Source of the DNA: Culex pipiens pallens
Lineage: Eukaryota; Arthropoda; Insecta; Diptera; Culicidae
Direction of reading: 5' to 3'
Assembly: GCF_016801865.2 (NCBI RefSeq)
Contig: NC_068939.1
Span: 2,604,001 to 2,668,000, forward strand
Length of the DNA: 64,000 nucleotides
Position numbers and translations under genes: made by a program. The number at the start of each line of letters is the position of its first letter. The stretch's first letter is position 1. Under the pieces are notes generated by a model, which made no database searches, had not been told where the DNA came from, and was given only the letters and a program-made list of their open reading frames with translations. Shown here one piece after another: positions 34,739-46,698 of this stretch.

Positions 34739-37700
34739 AACGCAACAAAGAGCACCTCGCTTCGACGCTCCGTATTGAACTGATTCGCGTTCGAACAAAA
34801 CCGTCGAAATTTTTTAGAAGACTAGAAGATAAGCAAAATGTATTTTTTCCATAATTAAAAATGGTGTAAACAAATTTGGAACTGCCTCATATTTTTAATT
34901 CAAATTTTTAGAAGATAAATTGCATAACTTTTTATTCAACTACATTACAGCCTTGCGAAAAAAGAGTAAAAATATGCATTTTGTAAAGAAAAATAAAACT
35001 TCAAAGGGCACTGTACAATGTACATACAATTTAGCTTATATTCAAAAACATTTCCAAACTACAACAACTAAATATTTTAAATTAAAAAGTTTATTGCATA
35101 ATTTTAAAATAAGGCCATTGCAAATATTTTCCGAACTTAAAAAAAAATACTGATGAAAATAAAAGTCTAATCAGCTGAAAATATTCTTTAAAAAGCATTT
35201 TGCTGCATTGATCAACATATTTAGCATATTTATTTTATTATAAATTTAGAAATTATTTGAAGTTTTATGAAATTCCGATGCACTCAAAAAAACTTTGAAA
35301 AAATCGTCAATACATGGCTATTTTGAAAATCAATGTTTGCAAAACAACTGAAAAGGTGTATAATGTATTTCAAAAGACGTTTTTCATACAAATGTTAAAA
35401 TAAAACAATAGGTCGTAATTTTTTAATACTTTCTTATGGATACATGGTGTGGGCATTGGCCGTCGAGGGACATAAACTTTAAAAAAATAATTGATGTCTT
35501 TAAAAGATTTAACACTGAAAGTGGAATTCTGAATACCTGCAATTCAAGATTTTTGGAATATTTTGATATATTTTAGGAAATAAAAATATAATTTTTGAGT
35601 TATAAAGAAGTACGCACAAATAGATTGGTGGCGTCTTACTGATTTTCGAGAAAAAAAAAAAAGATTTTATGGAAAAAATGTTTCCCGAAAAAAAAAATAT
35701 CATTTTTATTTTATGTTAATTTTAAACAATAATTAATGTTTTGAGACATAAAATCATTTTTTTAATTTAAAAAAATGAGCTTATGACTGTTTTTTAAAAC
35801 AGTTTTTCATTAAGAATTTTTTTTTCTATGAATTTATTTGACATTCTGAAAATCTTGTTTAGTTTTATTTTATTTTATATATATCGAGATTAAAATTAAC
35901 CAATTTAACCGAGATTAAAGAGGAACCAATATTCAATGCTCTTTAGGCAATTAAATCTAATTTCCTAAACGTTTTTAACGCAAAATAATAGTTTATTTAA
36001 AGTTGAATAATTTTGAAAACTAGTATTTAAGAAATGATCATAGACAATGTTTAAAAACAGTTTTACTTTGAATATCAAACTTCAAGTGACTATTTCATGA
36101 AATGGGCACAGTATTACTAAATTGAATTTTGATTTTTCAGAAGAAAATTGATTGATGACATTAAAACGTAATTTAATATATTTTACAAGAATTTATAACT
36201 CAACGCTCCATTTTTGAACGACTTACTCCATGACTCCAAAGATTTTTTTATCTCCTAATAACTCGAAAAGTTGAAAAAAAAACGTAATTTGGACGAATCA
36301 ATGATATAAAACGGCTTATATTATCACAGAGAAGCCTTCCAAAAATTCAAGCTTGAATAGAGAAGCATGTAGGATTGATAAGACTTAAGTGCTTTAAAAG
36401 AAGTTATTTTTTTACTCTGCCTCAATGAGTTTATTTAATTGAAAATTTTTTACAGTTTAGTCTCTTATAAAAAAGAATTTATTTGATCATATTCCTTCAA
36501 TTACAAATGAACAAATCTATTTATAAAATACAACATTTTTAAATTGTTGGAATGTTTTGAAGACATAAAAAGTCGAGAAATTGGAAAGAAAGAAAACTTT
36601 GTAGGATTCTTTAAGGTCAAATTCCCTCAAAAACGCTCATAACGCCGAATACAATGTAGATCAATAATCAATCAAGTGACATAACAAGCCTACCCGTCAG
36701 CGTGCCTTTCAATCAGCAATGATATAGGAAGGATTTTTTTTACAACCGTCTAATTCGCCAAATTCTAAATTCCTCCCACGCGTGGCAAATTTTTCCCAAC
36801 CAGTCAGTCCATGTGCTTGCGGAAAAGTCGTTATCCGATGCCGCGGCGCTTTCCATCACTCGAGAGGATCGCTGAAAAGTGGAAAACAAACATTTTGCTT
36901 TCAACACAGAATGGCCCTGACGGAGAGAGAGCACTACCATCGTACCGCCGTTGCAGGCTCTTTCAATTGCGACTATACCATTAGCATCAAACATTGACGG
37001 GGAATGGCGCAGATTTGGAGAGCGCTGATTGATTTTTATTTTTCCCGCCCAGCAGCACTCTCCGCTTCTTCTTTTTTTCGGGGGTGAAAATGGAATTTTC
37101 AATGTGAGCGCAAACAAGCTTTCCCTTCGGGGAAATGCATTTTCAGCAGTTTCCATATTTGTTTTTGTAAAAATCTCCACTGGGAAATTACGGCTGCCTC
37201 GTTTTTAGCTTGATTACAACAGCAAAAATCATATTTCCCTTCCCGAATTTCTACGCCCAAGGCCAAATGCACCACCGTTTGCAACTTCTCAGCTTGCACG
37301 CAAATACGAAAGGTAAAACTTTTCCACGTGGCACGCTGTTTACCCCCTCGCCACCTCCCCCCGTCAACAAACATTGCATGCCGTTACAACCTTCCGGAGT
37401 AATGAGTTTCACCGTGTGCACTCTTGGGAAAATTACCGAAAATGCCACCCGGTCAACCCCCCTTCTCCCTCCAGAAATTTCACCCAGCAGAATTCGACGT
37501 TGACTGCAAATTTGCTGCAACTTTCGTTATCTATATAAATTACACAGTTTTTACATCGCTCGAAAAAAAAAACCCGCTCCAGTTAAAAGCGTCTCCGTGA
37601 ACTTTCCGATGTCTTTTCGGTGGGTGTGGCAGGTTCAGCAAAAGTTTCGCGGAGGAAAAAGAGCGGGGAACTATTACAAAACTAGTTAAAATAAATAGCG

Positions 37701-40325
37701 CCAAGCGTTGGCGGGTAGAAATAATTTGTTAATACACGAAAAGTTTAATGATAAAACTTTGCAGTCGCACGACTTTGCCACTTTCGATCTCTCTCGCGCG
37801 AGCTCCTCCCTTCAGTCTGTCGCAGGTTTTTGTCGTGCTTGCAATCTATACCGGTTCACAGTAAACAAACAGCTTTTTTTTATTGTAACTTTACTTTATT
37901 TCATCTACAAATAATAGGAACACTGTTAAATGAAAACTTGTGAGTTTTCCCTCAGGAATTGGTAAATTTATATACATTTTTGTGTAAATGTACATTTTTA
38001 ACAGAATTTTTTTGTAAAGTAATAAAACAGAGGGTTAAAAGTAACAATAAAATGACGTATAATTGTGACATAAAGAAATTTATAATTTGTAAAGTTTATG
38101 AATTGAATTAAAGAAAATGATCTTTTCTAACAATACGTTATTTAAAAATTGGTAAAAACTAATGAATAAATGCAATTTTCTCAAATTTTACCCACTATGC
38201 CTCCAAAAAGCCGAGTGAAATTTAATTATTTTCATTATCATTACAACCAGCAAAAGAGGAATTTCCGGCTCCAAAATGAGGACAACTTTCGGCGACAAGA
38301 GGTTTGGGTTGGAACGACATCCAGCCGCCCCGAAGGATGGGATGGTGATGTTCCGTGATGTAACACAATACGGCCTGCGGATCAGCTGGCTTTGGATATC
38401 ACTACTTACGAGTTGCCTTTGCTGCTGCGTGGGCAAATTTCGTGCATACCTGAAACGAGTGAAGAAGAATTTCATTAGAACTGGATGTTTTTCGATAGAA
38501 AAAGGATGCGGCCGCAATTGCCGCGGGAGAAGGTATATTGCAAAAATAAAAATATATATAAACAAACCGGCTGATGTTTGGACAAGCCTTGAATTAAAGA
38601 TCTGTGTAAACATTGTTATTGCAGTATAAACACTGAATTCATTACGCAGGTCAGGCGCATCAACCCTGAGGGCGCGGAAAGTGGAGCTGGAGCAGGCTCA
38701 TTTTCAATGCATTAACCAGAACACAAACATCATCATCGTCATGTGGCTTCTTTATCAGGTGCCGGCGTTTGCTGTTTTCTGTTTGCTCATCCAATTCAGC
38801 AGCAATAAAACAGTCTGGCGCTCGAGATTTTATTTTCCAGGAAGAGAATATTTGCGCAAAAACAAACCATTGATAGCATTAATGAGCCTGGGGCAACGAT
38901 GGGAAATTTATCACTCGTTATCGTTCGCAAAACCTTCAGTAGAGAGTGTGAATTTCTAAGAAAACCCTCTTCCAAACATGGAAAATTCGACAATTCGAGA
39001 TCTCTTACGTAAGCATCTAAGTGCAAAGTTAATTCAGAGTCTAATTGACAAAGGGTATGCTATAAATACCGCATTGAATGGCAAAGTTCGACAAACCTCT
39101 CAAAAGCTAGCCGTCCAAAAATAACCCAAAAAAAAGGTTCCAACCTGATAAGCGCTCCGCCGGGGCCTCACTCTAGTTAATCTGAATAATTAATTATTTG
39201 TAATGGGCCGTAAAAGTTTCAACAAATTCGGAATGACATTTTCGCTACGCCGGCGACGACTTCGCGTCAATCATCTGCCCCCGGGGAGGAGAGAGATTCG
39301 AGGAGTTTCGAGTGTTGTTTATACTACCTCAGTCAGTCCCAGCTAGCTAGCTAGTCTGCCGACAGTAGCACTGAAGACATGGTGCGAACTCTAACGAGTC
39401 TCGGGTGCGATAAGAAGCGCCTCTTCTGATAGATTCCGGCCTACCGGTGTGACTTTGTGTAAATATTTAAATCAGACAACCAGCGAGTGAGCGCGTGAGG
39501 CATAGGCCACCGTTGGTGGCTGATTTAGCGCCACAAATTCCCCCCCGATTCCCCTCCCCCCAACCAAATCGCTCTGGTGTGAATAATATTCAGTGAATTC
39601 GCGGGTGTTTCGATTACGCAAAAGCTGCGTGTGTTTTTCCACCGAAATCGATAGAACCACTTTGTGGCAGGCAGACCAACTCTGCCTGGGTGTGCAGGAG
39701 GGCGGACCACACCGAAGGTGGTCGGAAATCGATGATGGAGTCGGGGTAAAAGCTTTGATAAAACTAGCTAATTGGTGGTCGGAGAATGTTTGGCATGTCG
39801 GTTGGAGCGAACGAACGGTTGGATGGTTAAGTGGGCGAACGCAGGTATAGGGATGAAATTGGCAGAACAATTACAACCTAATCGGGGGTTGAAGTGAGTT
39901 TGTGCTTTAAAGTTTGGTTTGATATTTTTCCCAAAATTCGTTTTTTTGTCTTCATTTTTTGCTTTCGTAAATATGCATTTTTAGCGCTTGAATTTGATTT
40001 TGAAAATTAGGTTAATAAATATTTTAAGATAATAAGCTGGGGGCTTTGAGAGGGAATGTTCAATAATGGCCAAAAAGCGGAAAACCCATGACACTTTTAA
40101 AGATAAACAAAAGTTGTTGAATGGGAAACTACCCATATGGCTTTTTTTTAATCATTTCTTCTTTAAAATGGAAACAACCTACAAAAATCTTACTCACAGT
40201 TCAAGTCAAAATAAGTAACGTCATGATTCGAATTCCCGGAGGCTTCGAAACCCGGATACTTTATCTTGTTTTATCAATTATTTGGATATATGTACGCATT
40301 ATGAATGTCAAAATAGTAGTTTATG
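34739..40325. other. Long AT-rich then mixed noncoding stretch
   Basis: 34.8-36.7 kb is strongly AT-rich. 36.7-40.3 kb is more balanced, with short frames on both strands that overlap without any recognisable domain. The only structured signal noted is the microexon-like segment at 38410-38449. A TCAGTCAGTC initiator-like phrase followed by a run of AGCT repeats lies near 39331-39353. Confidence 0.4.
38410..38449 (-). CDS. Candidate 40-nt microexon
   Basis: On the minus strand, a CTAAT branchpoint-like element and a pyrimidine-rich TTCTTCTTCACTCGTTTCAG acceptor precede 40 nt that end at GTAAGTAG, a near-ideal donor. If spliced to the glypican exon at 14096 the phase fits: 13 open codons plus one base complete an Arg codon before NVCGGPCC. 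The peptide would contain one Cys. The C-x-x-V-x-x-x-F segment expected upstream of CGGxCC in glypicans is not visible, so it may instead be an alternative exon, an exon of an unrelated transcript, or chance. Confidence 0.25.
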
Positions 40326-40440
40326 CAACAAGTTGCAAAAAATGATTTTTTCAGCACAAGTCGTACATTTATCCAACGAGGTTCACCGAGTTGGATAAAT
40401 ACGAAGAGTGCTGAAAAAATCAAGTTTTGCAACGAGTTCC
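40326..40440. mobile_element. Foldback element, ~115 bp
   Basis: The left arm contains TTGCAAAAAATGATTTTTTC then AGCAC and ACATTTATCCAAC. The right arm contains GTTGGATAAATACG and GTGCTGAAAAAATCAAGTTT then TGCAA. The arms are about 45 bp and inverted around GAGGTTCACCGA. CAACATTTTTTGCAATTCC just outside repeats part of the arm. Confidence 0.6.
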
Positions 40441-40554
40441 ATACAACATTTTTTGCAATTCCAAAAAACACCCATTGAGTGAAATTTAAAGTCGAATTTT
40501 CATGTATTTTGTCAATAAATCGTTTGAATCAAAAAAATGTTGAAAAGTGTTGCT

Positions 40555-40680
40555 TTTCGAAACAATTGCTGAAAAGTTCAACTTTTCAGCACCCATTTCA
40601 GTGCTGAAAAGTAGAACTTTTCAGCATTTATTTTGAAAAGTTATTTTTGGTACAGAAAAGTAGGCTATTTCGTCGTTCAA
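40555..40680. repeat. Double-hairpin repeat, partner at 59645
   Basis: It contains GCTGAAAAGTTCAACTTTTCAGC, a hairpin with 11-bp arms around one base. GCTGAAAAGTAGAACTTTTCAGC follows with 10-bp arms. TTTTTGGTACAGAAAAGTAGGC comes next. The same order of phrases, more degraded, occurs at 59645-59780. Confidence 0.6.
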
Positions 40681-41504
40681 GAATGACAGGAAAAGTAAGT
40701 AATTTCACGACGTGTTATTTGATGAAATCTAACATCAACTTTTTTTGAAGTTTGTTTGAACGCTGTAGTTTATACCAAAACAACTAAATAAAGTAAAATT
40801 ATAAGTTTACCAAAAACGTGAAACATTCCACTGAAATATTTCATAGGCGTCCGATGCACCGGGAAGGAAAAGCAGAAATTTATGGTTTTGATTTCCGATT
40901 TCGATTGTTTTGATGTTAACAGCTTATTTGAGACCTGAAGAATGCCATTCACTAACATTTTCGTCTTAATTTGTGCGGTTTATAAGCAAAATCGAGTGTC
41001 CAGAATTCGAAACAAAAGTGTCCGGATTTCGAATCAGCTTTTATCAGTGTCCGGGATTCAAAGCACAACAAGTAATTTTAATTTTAAATTTCTTTAAATT
41101 TTCAAAATTTTATTTTGAAAATCTAGGTGACTTTGAAAGTCGCTGTGTTTCCTACAAATGTCAGCCTTGAAGTGTAAAAATTGTTAACAAATACGTCTAA
41201 CTGACCATAAGTAATGTCACTAATGTTTCGCTTGAAAAAAATAATCACAATTTAGTTTTTGTTTAGCTTAGTTTAAAAAAAATGTATATACATTTGCAGT
41301 TTTCTTTTTAAGGGTTTTAAAATTTTCCAAAAAATTGCTAGAAATAGTTATTTATGAAAATATATTTTTGTGGCCTAAAGAACCAATTTTGCAGCATTAA
41401 TGAAAACAATATAAATTTAATTTTTAAGAAACTTGTTCTACTGAAAATCCAAATAAATTTGAATACATTAACTGAGTTTATCAATCGTGGTAAAATATGA
41501 CTCA

Positions 41505-42090
41505 ATTTGATACGAAAATTGGAGTTTCGCCATAAACTGATTTTTTTATCCTAAAATACACGTAAATCTAAAATAGTGTCCTTTATAAAGTCAATTTCGT
41601 TTGAAAAATCTAATTTGACTTCTTAAAATATTTTTTAAACAATATAAAGAACATCATTTACTTTACTTTATCAAATTAAAATCGCATTTACGGTTCTAAA
41701 TTGATTAGAAAACTACTTATTATGATACAGATGTTCGAATATTCCAAAAATACAAAATTATAAATCGGAAAAAAATGGCGCAATTCTTCACAATGACTTT
41801 AAAACCTTTTTCTGAAATGTTCTTAAACTTTGACAAAACAGTCACTCCAGCAACGCAAAAAAAAAAATATTTGATACGAAAATTAGAGTATCGCAATAAA
41901 CTGATTTTTTTCCCAAATTTTTTATCCTAAAATACATGGAACTCTAAAATAGTGCTATTTATAAAAAAAATGTTAAGTCTTCTTCGATTAAAATTTTTTT
42001 GCGGGTCATAATTTACAACTTTGCCGAAGACACCAATTGATCAGAAAACCTCTTCTCATGATACAGATTTTCCATTTCCCCCCTTCACTA
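41505..42090 (+). repeat. Two-copy direct duplication, ~362-bp spacing
   Basis: GATACGAAAATTGGAGTTTC with AATAGTGTCCTTTATAAA (about 41511-41588) recurs as GATACGAAAATTAGAGTATC with AATAGTGCTATTTATAAA (about 41874-41965). GATTAGAAAACTACTTATTA with TGATACAGAT (about 41703) recurs as GATCAGAAAACCTCTTCTCA with TGATACAGAT (about 42040). The second copy has the GCCGAAGACA motif near 42022. The sequence is noncoding. Confidence 0.6.
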
Positions 42091-45000
42091 ATTTTCAAGA
42101 CCTTCATTCCACCCCCCCCCCCTTCCCATTGAATTTTGAAAAATAATCTTAGACATAATCTTAATTTCAATGTTTACAATAAGATTGAAGTTATTCGCAT
42201 TCGCATTCGCATTCGCATGGAGATGGTTTTACAATAAGATTGAAGTTATCATTAAAAAGAAAAAAAAATCAGATCATGAAATAAACTGAACAATGAAATT
42301 AAATGAATAGTTCCTGTTTGTATTAATGTTGGTTTTACTAAATGAAACTCGATATTTTTTTATTCATAAATATTCCATTCTAAATTTGTCAAAATTGTAC
42401 TGGAATTAACCCTTAACTCATTCAAAAATACGTTAAAAAGTTTTACTGTTCAAGTTATAAAAATATTTTGATTGTTTAAATCAAAACAATTTGATTACAA
42501 CCACTGCTCCTTTTTCAATCCAAGGTTCTCGTGTTTAAATCAATGCAAAACATCGACAAAATTTAAAAAAAAATGAAAAGATAAGGATGAAACAAATCAC
42601 AAACATTGAAAAAATCTACTTGGTAATATACGATATAATAACCACCAGAATTTTCAGTTTAATTTATTTTCAAAGAACTTTTAATTCGATAATTTGGAAT
42701 GGAATTCCTCACCGGTTGAGAAACACTGGGTTAAACCAACCACTTAATCAATGTGTTACGTTTCACTCCTTGTTGAATAACCCAAGGTCAGCGTTTCAAA
42801 TTCGCCTGGACCTTTCCCCATACGACGTACTTGCTCCATCGCGAGCCCATTAAGTTCTAAACATAATTAATTACCGACAGTACAGTACAGCCCCCGGGGC
42901 CACCACAAGCTGGTCGCCGCCAAGTCGCCTTTCTCGAGATTAATTTGAATTGTTAATGCTAGACTCAACCACATCGATCGAGCAGACAAAACATGCGGCC
43001 AGCTGGCAAAACTCCGCCATACCGTGGCAAACCCATAAAAGGACCTCGCATTGTAGATGTTGTGGAGGTCCAGCGTTGACCTTTGGTATACGGTGTAACG
43101 GCAAATTTCGCCAACCAATCATGTCCGACAAACTTTCCCCCGGTGCCGAAACAGCAAGCAATCAACACCAATGCGACCATTTACGGTCGCGGGTCACCTT
43201 CCGTGTCCAGAAGTCCTTGAAGAACCATTTACACCCGACCGAGGCGCATGTCAATGTCCGCAGCAATCGAATTGCACGATAAATAAAATCGCCGGACAGG
43301 TTGTCCGCGTGCAGTTTCTGCTTCCCTGCGAAATGTCACCATCGTGGGTGGACAACAACAACAGGTAAATGGCCTGAATGCGCTGACGGGTTGTCCGCCT
43401 CTCCGGACCGCGCGGTTGTCGAGATATGGGCGCATAACTTCGTTGGTTGGTTGGCAAAAGGGGAACTGAACGGGCAGGTCGCGCTCACCACGGAACGAAA
43501 TACCACGCGGCTGTTTATTTGACTAATAAAATAAACCATTTTAGGGTCGCAGTAAAATAAAACAAAACAGTGCGCGCGTTGCGGTCACAGCCGAAAGAAG
43601 CAGTGTGAAACGCGTTATTTGTAAACAATATGGGACTTTTTGTTTATCGGAAACGGCCGAGGGCGTCGAAATAAATCATACTTTGTCATTCATGGGGCCC
43701 GGAACCGGGGAGTTTTGAAACAGGACTGCGAACAAATCGAAACGATGCATGCGTAATTTGGGTCAGGTCGGGCAACACTTGCTTTGTAACATTGTTGCAG
43801 GATTGCTTGTTGTGTTGAAAAAAAACTCTTGGATTCATTTTCAGAAGCAGAGTTTACCTGAGGTTAATTACCTCGCTCTGGTATAGATGAACTGTTTCAT
43901 TGAACGAATGAACACACAAGATCATTATCCTCTCACAATTGCCACTATTCTCTCTCTATGTTGTCTGCTATAGCCGATTTTTACGTTTTGGCTTGAAAGT
44001 ATGATTTGTTCAGATAAAGAACTAAACTAAAACCATTTTATTGAAGAGCATATCGTCCTTTCCCCCTTCCCTTCGACCTCATTGCAGTTGCCCGACATTT
44101 TTGAAATTGCAGCAAACGCAAACCAGAGACTGGTAATCGCAGCCAAAGGAAAACCCACCCAAGGAAAACAATTTTCCACACGAACTAGTTCAAAATTTAT
44201 GCACCAACTGATGCCGGATGACAGCGCGTCGTCGGCGGCGGTGTCATCTTTGCCCGGAAAATTCGTCCAATTCCGAGTTTCCCACATTCGTCGTTGCACA
44301 TTTCACCACCACCGTTCAGCGCATATAAATTATTCACTCGGTTTAGCGACATGGGGTATTTCAAAGTTTTTCCCTCGTTTTGAAAAGGATCAACCTGAGC
44401 TCACCTTTTTTGTGCTGCCCCCAAACTTTTATCGCGAATTGTGCCATTTTGGGTGAAATTCACCACGTTCCTTTTGATGACTAAATTAGTGCCCGAAAAA
44501 CAAAACCCTTAATTTATGTAACAACGCGAAATTTCGAAACAATTTAACGGGGTTTAATTCGATCCATTAAATATTACGCGAAAGGATTGGAACATTTGGG
44601 AGCGCCACCTCTAAATACCAGCTCTCCCCCCACCCACGGCAGCAGTGGTGCGCAATTTTCCAACCCATTTGAAAACAATCACGCTGGTTCGTCCCTTTTT
44701 CCCACGAGGGCTGAGGGGTGCGATGTGTTGTGTGAAATGAGTGGCCGTTTTGGGAATGCCTCGTCGTCGATTGTGGTGACGACTTAACTGTTATTAAATT
44801 ATTTGTGTTTGTTTGGAAAAGTTTGGAATTACCCAGAACTGAATTGATAAGCCAGTTTTACAAAATAGATTAAAATTTACGGTAAAATTAGAGTTAGAAC
44901 TTTGCCTAATATTCTTTATGACTAGTTTTGTTTTTTTTTAATAAAAAATGCATTTTGAACTGAATACAACCCACGAACCAAAGAATTTACATTTTACATG

Positions 45001-45532
45001 AAATATTTTCTACTAAAAATGCCAAAAAAATCGAATATTTTGTCAGGTTTTTTATCTAGAATCTTATTTAATCTTTTCCTGGTGAAAACTTTCTAAATAA
45101 TCCGAAAATACTTTATGTTTTCTGATTTGAATTTATTTTTATTAGGAAAGCATGACACTTTGCGAATATTAAAATAATACTATTAATTTCAATTAATTTA
45201 ATACAATTTCGTTATAACAGTTAACTAACTTTTTACAACTTTTTGAAATTCTTCTTCTTCTTGACGTACTTTGGACACTTCTCTACCACGGTGAGAATGA
45301 TGCCATACCATTTCGTACGTGTTTTTTTCTTATACATTTTTTCGGCTATTAATAACCGGGGTAAAATATTATTACAGTACTCAAACATTTTCACAAATGC
45401 AAATAATGCATAATGCAAATTTTGAAAATTACAGTATTTTCCAAAATACGACATTAGGCGAAAATAATTTATTACTGGTACTTTGAAATTTACTACATTA
45501 CCAAGAAAATTTAAAATTTAATTTTAGCTAGA
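42091..45532. other. Noncoding stretch with a short hexamer repeat
   Basis: A (CATTCG)4-like tract at about 42194-42219 sits between two copies of a 22-bp direct repeat, TTTACAATAAGATTGAAGTTAT (about 42173 and 42228). The frames in 42.9-44.8 kb overlap on both strands with no recognisable domain. Confidence 0.4.
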
Positions 45533-46698
45533 TAGGGGGAAGTGGGGCAAATGTAACAAGCTAAGGAAATGCTCGTTACAACCCAATAAAAACGTAAAAA
45601 AATCTGTCGGATTTTTTTAATCATCTTATTCCAGGTCTTAACTGAGACTTTGATAGAACAAGTTTAAAAAAAAATCCCTTTTTAAATGTAAACAATTGAT
45701 TTAATTTTTTTTTTCCGTACGTTATACTTAACTAGTGGGGACAGACGAACAACCCGTAAGGGCAAGAGGAACAATGCATGAAACAACATGTTAATTTCAC
45801 AGAAAAAAAAATCATGGTAATATTACATCTGGGAAGGGGTACATCTTTTATGTCAGAAAAAAGGTGTAATTTTACCTCTAGAAATGTGTAATTTAACCAC
45901 TATTCTGGTGTAATGTCACTTTTCAGTCTAAATTGAGGTAAAATTACATCATAAAAGAGGTAATATTCAATCTTCCAAAATTACAGCTTCCAAATTTACA
46001 TTAATTTTTTCTGTGTTGATAACAATTGAACTGTTATCACTTATATACATGAGATTAGAATGTATTTGATACGTTTCTTTCAATTTTTAACTAAAGCATA
46101 ATATTTTACTAAAAAAATATCGTTTTTACGAAAAAAATATTACTTAGATAATAAATAGAAAATTTTCATGATATCACTATATTTTGTATGGACAATGTTT
46201 TTCAACCATTGTTCATTATTTTTAAAGTTCTTTTATGAATTTATTTCTCAATAAAATATGTTGTTGCAGCAATTCGTATTTTTTTCCATACTAAAAATCC
46301 ATATGGTACACTCGCCCCACCTGATGATTTTTTAAAAGCTCTCAACAAAAATAACCAAAAGTTAAATCATACTTTATAATAGGTGCAAGTCATTGGTAGG
46401 GACACTACTGATCTAGAAAAAAATAACATTTTGATAAAATGAGCCTTAAAACGAACCCTAAGCCTTATTTTGTACTTTCCAAATATTGTAAGAAAACAAA
46501 GGATTTGAAAAAAACTTCGTTCAATCTTATGCCCAGTGGCGTTACTTCGTTTTGGCTATTATGTGGTAGTAGAATCAGCTGATTGCATTGCTAGCAACAA
46601 TTCCTCATACGGATAATAATCAAAATTTTATAAATTACTGCCGTTATGAGCGATTGTTCCTCTTGCCCCATATGGTCGTCTTGCCTCATCTTCCCCTA
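45533..46698. mobile_element. TA-flanked MITE-like element, 1.17 kb
   Basis: The left end TAGGGGGAAGTGGGGCAA and the right end read in reverse, TAGGGGAAGATGAGGCAA, are imperfect inverted repeats. TA borders both ends, as expected for Tc1/mariner-type target sites (family inference). There is no transposase frame. GGACAGACGAACAACCCGTA near 45740 and GAGCGATTGTTCCTCTTGCCCC near 46647 continue the inverted logic. A second, complete MITE lies inside at 45798-46015. Confidence 0.6.
45798..46015. mobile_element. Nested MITE, TIR CACAGAAAAAA
   Basis: The termini CACAGAAAAAA and TTTTTTCTGTG are exact 11-bp inverted repeats, 218 bp apart. GGTAATATTACATCT near the left end and GAGGTAATATTCAATC and ATTTACATTAATT on the right show further partial symmetry. 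Repeated GTGTAAT and GGTAAAATTACATC phrases fill the interior. Fragments of the same family lie at 20470 and 26108. Confidence 0.75.

Noticed and set aside
38188..38629. Overlapping 117- and 141-codon frames on both strands
   Set aside because: No domain is recognisable and the two strands compete. Only the splice-flanked 40-nt segment seemed worth keeping.
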